From the NCBI GenBank assembly GCA_013298325.1, contig JAAFHJ010000379.1, positions 1 to 5,251 of the forward strand: DNA of 5,251 bases, written 5' to 3'. The stretch's first letter is position 1. Each line of letters begins with the position of its first letter. The notes beneath the pieces are model-generated. The model was not told where the DNA came from. It saw only the letters and a program-made list of their open reading frames with translations, and made no database searches. The stretch is from Myxococcales bacterium (GTDB lineage Bacteria > Myxococcota_A > Polyangia > Polyangiales > Polyangiaceae). The position numbers and the translations under genes are program-made. Positions 1-5,251 of the stretch are shown piece after piece.

Positions 1-198
1 AACCTCGACGGGATCGAACAAAAGTAGTCCGACGGGCCGCCGCGGGGGGACCGAGTGTGCCGTTCTTGCCGAGCACATCGGACACAAACGAGGCGCTATG
101 ACACAAATGCCAGAGCGCGAGTCGGTTGCCCTCGGTGTAGGGTTCCGACTACGCTGACGCTGCGCGCCAAATAGGGCGCTTTCGTCGGTTTTCTCCAC
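1..198. other. Left-edge noncoding stretch upstream of the membrane protein gene
   Basis: No gene is convincing here. The frame used by the downstream gene is closed by stops at 25-27 and 172-174, so that gene cannot extend further left than position 175. A 19-codon ATG frame (98-157) and a 39-codon GTG frame (55-174) are the only short + strand candidates. A small G+C-rich hairpin (GCGCC at 164-168, GGCGC at 175-179, loop AAATAG) is visible but weak. No promoter close to a consensus is seen: TTGCCC at 126-131 and TACGCT at 150-155 are 18 nt apart, but the -10 half matches TATAAT at only three positions. The transcription start of the gene at 199 must nonetheless lie here or further left. Confidence 0.4.
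55..174 (+). CDS. Doubtful micro-ORF with two CxxC pairs (zinc-ribbon-like, 39 codons)
   Basis: A GTG-initiated frame of 39 codons ending in TAG. Read through, it has CRSC at residues 2-5 and CPRC at residues 25-28, separated by 19 residues. The segment before the second pair (ARARVG) and the RVP after it resemble the second knuckle of small zinc ribbons. A G-rich run (44-49) sits about five bases before the GTG and could be a poor ribosome binding site. Against it, only 20 of the 38 sense codons after the start end in G or C, whereas the established genes here run near 90 percent, and it uses AGA and AGG, which look foreign to this codon bias. It ends 24 nt before the proposed TTG start of the membrane gene and in the same frame. 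A chance frame is the more likely explanation; it is recorded because the cysteine pattern is specific. Confidence 0.15.
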   Translation: MCRSCRAHRTQTRRYDTNARARVGCPRCRVPTTLTLRAK

Positions 199-2016
199 TT
201 GGCGCGCCCCTTGCCTCGGTCGGCGCGCTTGAACCACGCTTCGGCTTTACCCGGTTCCGCCCTTCCCCCTGTGTCCGCAGAAACGCTGACTTCCCCTACG
301 TCCCCCGCCGCTTCTGGTTTCACCGGAGCGTGGCGTGCGCTCGCAGGACTTCGCACCCGCCTCGCCGGGCTTGCCGCTCGGTCTTCGGACGGGGCGCTGG
401 CAACGGCGATTTCGGTCGTGTTCTTCGTCGCTTCCGCGACGCCGCTGCTCCTGACGCCGGTCCCCCCGTTCCAGGACCTGCCGAACCACCTCGCGGCGAT
501 GACCATCCAGAGCGACCCCGGCCACTGGCCCGAGTTCGTCGCGAACGGGTACCTCAAGACGAACGCAGCGCTGTTCGCGTTCCTTGACGTCGTCGGGAGC
601 CGGTTTGGCTTCATCGTGGCGGCGAAGCTGTTCGCGGCGCTGGTCCTTGCGGCGAATTCGTTCGTGTTTCCGCGCGTGCTCCTCGCGTTCGGCGGGGACG
701 ACACCCCGGCCGGCCGCGCCGATGCCCGCCGCCGGATGCTCGTCGGCAGCCTCTTCCTCTTCCCGATGATCCACAACTGGTTCGTCTCGATGGGGATGCT
801 CGACTACGCGCTCGCGGTACCGCTTTCCTTGGGCTTTTTGGTCCTTGCGAAGGCACAGGCGGCCCAGCCCCGACCGCTCCGCGGCGTTCTCATGGCGGTC
901 CTCGCCGTCGCGACCTGGTACGCGCACGTGTTTGCGCTCCTCGTCGCCGGGCTGATCGTCGTGCTGTATGTGCTGCATCCGGCTGGAGAATTCCGCCGCG
1001 CAAGCGTCTCACCGATGCGCGGGATCGTGGCTCGGGGGCTGCCGCTCCTTCTGCCGCTCGTGCCGGCAGCGCTCCTTGCCGCCTACTCGGTCGCGCTCCA
1101 CGCGCTCGAGCCGCGCGGCGAGATGACCGGGAACTACGACTTCAACCTGTTCCTCCCGCCCTGGCAGATCGTCTATAATTTCTGGGCCGAGTGGTGTTAC
1201 GGCTACACCTGGCTGTCGATCGCGAGCTTTGCGGTCGTTGTCGCCGGGCTGCTCGGCCTCCGCAACGCCAACCAAAAGGTCGCGTTTTTCTCGCCGGTTG
1301 CCCTCGCCGTCCTTGGCGCGATGTACATCTTCATGCCCTACGTGGCGACCAACTGGTTCCACGTCGACTCGCGCATGATCCCGTTCCTCTGGTTCGCGCT
1401 CCTCGTCCGCGTGCCGACGAAGCTCCCGCGCCTCGCCGCCCCGGCGCTCGTCTTTGCCGCGGCGACCTACTTCGTCGGTCTCGCCGTCGATTACAAACGC
1501 CTCGAAGGGGACCGCCAGGCGTTCCTCGCCGGCATCGACTCCGTCCCCGAGAACGCGACGCTCCTCCCGCTCATCTTCGATCCGCGCGGAACTTCAGAGA
1601 ATACGCGGAATATGCTCCACCAGTGGGGCTACTACGTCGTCGCGAAGAAGACGGCGGCGCCGCTCCTGTTCGCCCACTCGAAGTCGTTCCCGCTGACCTA
1701 CCGGGAGGCGCCCCCGGCCCGGTTCAACCACCTCGTCCTCGAAGACACCATGCGTGTCGCCCGGTCGAAGGCGGTGTTCTGCAAGGAAACCCACGGACTT
1801 GGCGGCGAGTGCGAGGCCCACTTTGAGAAGTTCTGGGCCGACTTCTGGGTCGACGCGACCGCCCGCTACGACACGCTCCTCCTGTGGGGCGCTTCGGAGG
1901 ACGTGCTCCGCCAGCTCCCGCCCCGCTACGAACCGGTGCTCACCCGCGGAAAGCTGATGATCTTCCGCCGCTCGCCGAACACGCCGTCGCCGAAAGCGAC
2001 CGCCCGGTTCCCCTGA
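199..2016 (+). CDS. Polytopic membrane protein, probable GT-C-type glycosyltransferase of unknown substrate
   Basis: About 605 residues if the TTG at 199 is used. After a basic, Ala/Pro/Ser-rich N-terminal tail (1-65) I count about eleven hydrophobic segments: roughly 66-88, 137-163, 180-196, 199-218, 229-243, 244-260, 279-301, 337-354, 361-381, 392-405 and 412-429. Arg/Lys-rich loops (RRR near 177-179, RR at 266-267, RVPTKLPR at 404-411) alternate so that the long loops 89-125 and 302-336 and the C-terminal domain 430-605 face outside. The first outer loop carries FQDLPNH (91-97). An acidic residue in the first outer loop is a hallmark of GT-C enzymes, which use lipid-linked sugar donors, so Asp93 is a candidate catalytic residue. 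DSRMIPF (390-396) lies at the start of a late helix. The C-terminal domain is soluble, rich in Tyr and Trp, with Cys528 and Cys537 that could form a disulfide. The start is uncertain: TTG at 199, 211 or 229 and GTG at 271 are all in frame and none has a good ribosome binding site. Donor, acceptor and pathway cannot be named; a non-catalytic membrane protein remains possible. Confidence 0.85.
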   Translation: MARPLPRSARLNHASALPGSALPPVSAETLTSPTSPAASGFTGAWRALAGLRTRLAGLAARSSDGALATAISVVFFVASATPLLLTPVPPFQDLPNHLAAMTIQSDPGHWPEFVANGYLKTNAALFAFLDVVGSRFGFIVAAKLFAALVLAANSFVFPRVLLAFGGDDTPAGRADARRRMLVGSLFLFPMIHNWFVSMGMLDYALAVPLSLGFLVLAKAQAAQPRPLRGVLMAVLAVATWYAHVFALLVAGLIVVLYVLHPAGEFRRASVSPMRGIVARGLPLLLPLVPAALLAAYSVALHALEPRGEMTGNYDFNLFLPPWQIVYNFWAEWCYGYTWLSIASFAVVVAGLLGLRNANQKVAFFSPVALAVLGAMYIFMPYVATNWFHVDSRMIPFLWFALLVRVPTKLPRLAAPALVFAAATYFVGLAVDYKRLEGDRQAFLAGIDSVPENATLLPLIFDPRGTSENTRNMLHQWGYYVVAKKTAAPLLFAHSKSFPLTYREAPPARFNHLVLEDTMRVARSKAVFCKETHGLGGECEAHFEKFWADFWVDATARYDTLLLWGASEDVLRQLPPRYEPVLTRGKLMIFRRSPNTPSPKATARFP

Positions 2017-2030
2017 CCGTCTCCCCGCCA

Positions 2031-2070
2031 CGCGAAACGCCGCCTCCCCTTTGGAAGGCGGCGTTTCGCG
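2031..2070. terminator. Bidirectional terminator between convergent genes
   Basis: A perfect 15-bp inverted repeat: the left arm 2031-2045 (CGCGAAACGCCGCCT) pairs with the right arm 2056-2070 (AGGCGGCGTTTCGCG) around the 10-nt loop 2046-2055. It starts 14 nt after the stop of the membrane gene and ends 10 nt before the stop of glgX on the other strand, so it can serve both. There is no long T-tract. In either direction the G+C core (CGCCGCC with GGCGGCG) is followed by GTTTCGCG, so the short T3 run that could act as a tract is itself paired with AAA of the opposite arm, an arrangement common in two-way terminators. The right arm is followed by another TTTCGCG copy (2071-2077). The hairpin is certain; termination activity is inferred from its position. 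Confidence 0.8.
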
Positions 2071-2080
2071 TTTCGCGCGC

Positions 2081-4204
2081 CTATTCGGCGCGTGCGGTGA
2101 ACACAGCGACGCCGCCGGCCGGGATCACGACGAAGCCGTCGGCGATGCGCGGCTCGGGAGTGACCGAGGAAATTCGGAGCGCTGCGACGAAGGGGACCCG
2201 AAAGCGGACGGCGTCGCGGCTGCCGTTGCAGGCGACGTAAACCGCCTCTTTTCCGGGGACGGTGACGGCGAAGGCGAGGGTGGCGGCGTCCGGCGATTCC
2301 CAGTCGGCGTTCGAAATCGGGAGGCCGTCGGCGCGCAGCCAATGAATGTCGCGCTCCGTGTAGAAGGCCTCGGCGCTTTCGGCGGCGTCGAAAAACTCTC
2401 GGCGAAAGCCGAGGCAGGCGCTGGCGAACAGCTGGAATTCGTGAGGAACTCCGGCGTCTTCCCAGTCGACGTAGACCCAGGCTTCGTCCCGGCAGTAGGG
2501 GTTGTTGTTGCCGTCTTGGGTGCGCCAACGCTCGTCGCCAGCGACGATCATCGGGATCCCCTTCGCGAGGGCGAGCGTCAGGAACAGGCTCTTTGCGCGG
2601 CGGAGCCGGTTTTCGCGGATGGCGGGGTCTTCGGTGGCCCCTTCGGCGCCGCCGTTCCAGGAGCGGTTGTCGTCGCTACCATCGCGATTTTCTTCGCCGT
2701 TTGCCTGGTTGTGCTTGCGATCGTAGGAGACGAGATCGCGGAGCGTGAAGCCGTCGTGGGCGGTGATGAAGTTGACGGAGGCGAGGGGGCCGCGGGTCCG
2801 GAAGAGGTCGCTGGAGCCGCCGAGGCGGGTCGCGACGCGGCTGCGCACGATCGCTTCGCCGCGGAAAAAACGGCGAAGGTCGTCGCGGAAGTGGTCGTTC
2901 CAGTCGTGCCAGGGGGGCGGGAATGCCCCCGCGAGGGCGCCGGCGAGGTCCCAGGGCTCGGAAATGAGCTTCGCGCCGGCGAGCGCGGGGTCTTCGGCGA
3001 TGGCGGCCATCAGGCGGGCGCGCGGATCGAAGCGGCCATCGTGGCCGCGGCCGAGGATCGGGGCGAGGTCGAAGCGGAAGCCGTCGACGCCGATTTCTTC
3101 ATACAAAAAGCGGAGCGAATCGACGACGAGCGCCTGGACGATCGGGCTTGTGGCGTCGAGGGTGTTCCCGCAGCCGCTCTCGTTCGTGTATTCGCTGCCC
3201 CGCTTCCGGTACCAGAGGGCGTCGCCGAAGCCGCGGAAGCCGAAGGTCGGTCCGAGGGTGCCCCCCTCGCAGGTGTGGTTGTAGACGACGTCGAGAAGGA
3301 CCTCGATGCCGGCCCGGTGGAGGGCGTCGACGGCGCCGGCGAGCTCAAGGGCCGGGTCGCCGCCGTCGGTGGCGAAGCGGTCGTCGACACACAGGAAGCC
3401 GAGTGGCGAGTAGCCCCAGTAGTTCGTGAAGCCGCGGTCCTTCAGCCACCACTCGGTCTCCATCCGGTGGACGGGGAGCAGTTCGACGGTCGTGATGCCA
3501 AGCGCTTGAAGATGCTCAATGATCGCCGGGTGAGCGAGCGCGCCGTAACGGCCCCGCAGCGCCTCGGGGATCGCCGGGTGGCGCATCGTGAGCCCCTTCA
3601 CGTGGGCTTCGTAGACGACGGTTCGGTGGGCGGGGACCGCCGGTCGTGGCGGACGGGTCCCGAGCGCCGCGACGCGCGTTTTCCACGGGATTGCGACGAT
3701 GCTGCACGGCTTGAGGGCGGCGTCGTTGTCGCTGCAGGGGTGGTGGCCGGCGCGGAGCGAATGGGGGGCGCGCGCCGAGTTCGGGCTGCCGTCGGCGTGC
3801 TGATGGAGGAAGATCGCCGGGGCGCTCCCCGGCGGGAGCTCCGGGGACCGGCTGAGGCGCCGTGCCCAGGGATCGATCAGCAGTTTCGCGTTGTTGAACC
3901 GGTCGCCGTGGCTCGGGTTCCAGGGGCCGGCGACCCGGTAGCCGTAGGCGGTGCCGGGGCCGACGCCGGGCACGAAGACCTCGTGGCGCCAGGGGGAGCC
4001 GCGGACCGGCGCCATCGGGACGCGCCGTTCCTCGCCGGAAACGCCATCAAGAAGAGCGACTTCCACGTGGCTCGCCCGCTCGGAGACCGGGACGACAAAC
4101 CGCGTGCCGTTCGCCGCCTCGTCGAAGTGGGCGCCGTAAACGCCGATCTCGATGGGCCGGATCGCCTCGGCGGCGCGGTAACTGCCCGAACGCCTTGCGT
4201 TCAT
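2081..4204 (-). CDS. glgX: Glycogen debranching enzyme GlgX (GH13, isoamylase type), complete
   Basis: A 707-residue cytoplasmic enzyme (no signal peptide seen) that hydrolyses alpha-1,6 branch linkages in glycogen, preferring short stubs left by phosphorylase. An N-terminal CBM48-like beta domain covers about 15-115 (GTAYGYRVAGPW at 84-95). The GH13 barrel follows, entered by YEAHVKGLT (198-206) and NYWGYSPLGF (261-270). Conserved regions are all present: DVVYNH (305-310); GFRFDLA (375-381) with nucleophile Asp379; ISEPWD (414-419) with acid/base Glu416; TAHDGF (481-486) with Asp484. GlgX/TreX signatures are NESGCGNTLD (341-350), NGEENRDG (502-509) and GNNNPYC (565-571). A beta-sandwich of about 100 residues ends the protein. 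The residues after GDE are RWRTQ (559-563), where the family usually has a Gly before RTQ. The length suits the family. The ATG start overlaps the malQ stop by 4 nt (ATGA), implying one transcript and coupled translation. The isoamylase-type signatures argue against pullulanase or GlgB; a TreX-like glucanotransferase side activity cannot be excluded. Confidence 0.96.
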   Translation of the reverse strand: MNARRSGSYRAAEAIRPIEIGVYGAHFDEAANGTRFVVPVSERASHVEVALLDGVSGEERRVPMAPVRGSPWRHEVFVPGVGPGTAYGYRVAGPWNPSHGDRFNNAKLLIDPWARRLSRSPELPPGSAPAIFLHQHADGSPNSARAPHSLRAGHHPCSDNDAALKPCSIVAIPWKTRVAALGTRPPRPAVPAHRTVVYEAHVKGLTMRHPAIPEALRGRYGALAHPAIIEHLQALGITTVELLPVHRMETEWWLKDRGFTNYWGYSPLGFLCVDDRFATDGGDPALELAGAVDALHRAGIEVLLDVVYNHTCEGGTLGPTFGFRGFGDALWYRKRGSEYTNESGCGNTLDATSPIVQALVVDSLRFLYEEIGVDGFRFDLAPILGRGHDGRFDPRARLMAAIAEDPALAGAKLISEPWDLAGALAGAFPPPWHDWNDHFRDDLRRFFRGEAIVRSRVATRLGGSSDLFRTRGPLASVNFITAHDGFTLRDLVSYDRKHNQANGEENRDGSDDNRSWNGGAEGATEDPAIRENRLRRAKSLFLTLALAKGIPMIVAGDERWRTQDGNNNPYCRDEAWVYVDWEDAGVPHEFQLFASACLGFRREFFDAAESAEAFYTERDIHWLRADGLPISNADWESPDAATLAFAVTVPGKEAVYVACNGSRDAVRFRVPFVAALRISSVTPEPRIADGFVVIPAGGVAVFTARAE
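4201..4204 (-). promoter_or_regulatory. ATGA stop/start overlap coupling malQ to glgX
   Basis: The glgX ATG (4204-4202) and the malQ TGA (4203-4201) share bases in the quadruplet ATGA. This is the classic arrangement for termination-reinitiation and shows that both genes are read from one messenger with malQ first. No room is left for a separate glgX promoter except inside malQ. Confidence 0.85.
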
Positions 4205-5251
4205 GCGCGGCCTGCCGCCTCCATCCGCGCGCGCACGGTGGCGAGCGCCTGGGCGATCGTCGGGTCGGCGCGGAGGGCGTCAGCGGTCGCCGGGAGGCGC
4301 CAGCTCCAGTTGCCGTCGCCGACGACACCGGGGACGTTGATCCGGTCGCTGACGCCGAGGAGCTCCTGGGCGAGGGCGAGGACCCAGCGGGCGGGGCTGT
4401 CGGCGAAGAGGGCGAAAACGCCGTCTCTTCGGGTGGTTGCCGATTCCCACGCGTTCAGCCGGTAGCGGCCGATGAGGTGGGCGAGGCGGTGTTTGTCGAC
4501 CTCGGCGAACTCCGCGTAGAAGCCTTCGAGGGGCGCCGTGTCGTGGGTCGAGAAGGTGGCGACGGCGTTCTCCGGGTAGGCGGCCGGGTCGGTGATCGTG
4601 CCGTTCTTTTCGCGGGTCCACGGGAGGACTTTGTACCCAGGGAGGCCGAGGGCATCGAGGGCCGGGGGGACGAAATCGGGAACCGTTCCCAGGTCTTCCG
4701 CGAGGATCACCCCGTCGCCGGCGAGCTTCTGGAGGACGCCGAGCAGCTCGCGGCCGAGGGCGTTTTGCGACGGTTCGTCGGCCGGCGTGAAGACGCCGTG
4801 GAGGGAGCTCCCGTCCTTCTGGCGGATCGCCGCGCTCCCGGCGACCGGCTTCGGGAACCAGCGCCACTGCCGGAAATAACCGAGGACGTGGTCGAGGCGG
4901 AAGCCGTCGTAGAGCTTCCGGGAATGGGCGATTCGCTTCTGGAAAAACGCGTAGTTGCTGCGGCGGAGCGTCTCGATGTTCCAGGTCGGGAGCTGCCAGT
5001 CCTGCCCCTCCGCGGAGAAGGGATCGGGGGGGACGCCGAGGGAGCCTTCCATGGTGAAGGTCGCCGGGTCGGCCCAGACGTCGGCGCCGTCGCGGGCGAC
5101 CATAAACGGGAGGTCGCCGAACAGACGGACCGGCCCACCGGGGAGACGGGCAAGCTCCTCGCGGGCGGCGGCCCACTGCTCAAAGGCGAGGAATTGGATG
5201 TACTTGGCGGCGTCGATCGCCGTCGTGTGCTCCGCGCGGAAGGCGGCAATG
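4201..5251 (-). CDS. malQ: 4-alpha-glucanotransferase MalQ (GH77 amylomaltase), 5' end beyond the window
   Basis: The reading frame enters from the right edge with no stop, so the start lies outside; 349 complete residues are visible. The first ATG in view (5101-5103) is not the start, because GH77 sequence continues ahead of it: KYIQFLAFEQW and then LFGDLPFMVARDGADVW, matching the family's GDLP(I/V)-x-x-x-x-DSADVW region. The enzyme moves maltosyl and longer units between alpha-1,4-glucans in the cytoplasm. Catalytic acids by family pattern are Asp in FRLDH (codon 4891-4893), Glu in LAEDLG (4696-4698) and Asp in STHDT (4540-4542). INVPG and NWSWR follow near the C terminus, as expected. Against the 500-residue Thermus-type enzyme about 170 residues should be missing. 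The nucleophile to acid/base distance is 65 residues, against 47 in the Thermus enzyme (Asp293, Glu340), so there is an extra segment after DHVLGYFRQW. The last codons overlap the glgX start by 4 nt. Product assignment is firm; subfamily is not. Confidence 0.95.
   Translation of the reverse strand, partial: IAAFRAEHTTAIDAAKYIQFLAFEQWAAAREELARLPGGPVRLFGDLPFMVARDGADVWADPATFTMEGSLGVPPDPFSAEGQDWQLPTWNIETLRRSNYAFFQKRIAHSRKLYDGFRLDHVLGYFRQWRWFPKPVAGSAAIRQKDGSSLHGVFTPADEPSQNALGRELLGVLQKLAGDGVILAEDLGTVPDFVPPALDALGLPGYKVLPWTREKNGTITDPAAYPENAVATFSTHDTAPLEGFYAEFAEVDKHRLAHLIGRYRLNAWESATTRRDGVFALFADSPARWVLALAQELLGVSDRINVPGVVGDGNWSWRLPATADALRADPTIAQALATVRARMEAAGRA
4218..4222 (-). promoter_or_regulatory. 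Possible ribosome binding site for glgX inside the end of malQ
   Basis: On the - strand GGAGG (CCTCC on the + strand) lies 13 nt before the glgX ATG, within the last codons of malQ. The motif is a good Shine-Dalgarno match but the spacing is longer than the usual 5-10 nt. Ribosomes ending at the overlapping TGA may therefore re-initiate directly. The codons concerned (MEAA) are not conserved in GH77, so the motif is not forced by protein sequence, but in a G-rich gene it can also occur by chance. Confidence 0.35.

Noticed and set aside
81..107. GACACAAA repeated at 81-88 and 100-107, 19 nt apart, as possible operator half-sites.
   Set aside because: One repeated 8-mer in about 200 bases is close to chance expectation, and no regulator or matching promoter is seen.
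126..155. TTGCCC and TACGCT 18 nt apart as a sigma-70-type promoter for the membrane gene.
   Set aside because: The -10 half matches only three of six bases, too weak to call without transcript data.
98..157. A 19-codon ATG frame that could be a leader peptide, with GAGG four bases upstream.
   Set aside because: The spacing is poor, no run of regulatory codons is present and no attenuator hairpin pair follows it.
164..179. Hairpin GCGCC / GGCGC with a 6-nt loop, followed by TTTCGTCGGTTTT, as a terminator for something upstream.
   Set aside because: The stem is only 5 bp, the T-run is interrupted and no gene ending just upstream is supported.
96..978. Two - strand frames of 226 and 243 codons opposite the start of the membrane gene.
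   Set aside because: Both are Arg/Ala/Gly/Glu-rich shadows of a frame with clear membrane segments and strong third-position GC bias; no domain is visible in either.
2051..4465. An 804-codon + strand open frame lying opposite all of glgX and the end of malQ.
   Set aside because: It starts at a TTG in the terminator loop, its product is low-complexity Gly/Ala/Val/Glu/Arg-rich with no recognisable domain, and it is explained by the - strand genes avoiding TTA, CTA and TCA codons. The - strand frame carries all GH13 motifs.
4201..5103. Treating the ATG at 5101-5103 as the malQ start (300 residues).
   Set aside because: Another 49 in-frame codons upstream match conserved GH77 sequence, including GDLP, so the gene runs off the right edge.

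Overview
This is a high-GC bacterial window. It holds three real genes: one membrane protein gene on the + strand, and two overlapping glucan-metabolism genes on the - strand that face it. Codons in the clear genes end in G or C most of the time (37 of 40 in a sample from codon 101 of the membrane gene). That bias leaves long stop-free shadow frames on both strands, including an antisense frame of about 800 codons. The sequence does not fix the taxon. The membrane protein has the flavour of large-genome high-GC groups such as Myxococcota, but this is an impression and was not tested.

Region by region: positions 1-198 hold no convincing gene, although one 39-codon frame (55-174) carries two CxxC pairs spaced like a zinc ribbon and is listed at low confidence. 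From about 199 to 2016 (+) lies a protein of about 605 residues. It has roughly eleven membrane segments and a C-terminal domain of about 175 residues, and it looks like a GT-C-type glycosyltransferase of unknown substrate. Between the convergent genes (2017-2080) is a perfect 15-bp inverted repeat with a 10-nt loop, best read as a shared bidirectional terminator. From 4204 down to 2081 (-) lies glgX, a complete glycogen debranching enzyme with all GH13 catalytic residues. Upstream of it, with a 4-base ATGA overlap, lies malQ (4-alpha-glucanotransferase, GH77). Its start is outside the right edge; 349 residues are visible and include all three catalytic acids.

GlgX and MalQ form an understandable unit. 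GlgX cuts the short branches left on phosphorylase-trimmed glycogen and releases malto-oligosaccharides, which MalQ disproportionates into glucose and longer chains. No synthase, branching enzyme or phosphorylase is visible, so whether this is a larger glycogen cluster depends on sequence to the right. The membrane protein is convergent to this pair and shares no evident pathway with it. I see no mobile element, CRISPR array, tRNA or rRNA. The window looks like ordinary chromosome, and its least explained part is the membrane protein.
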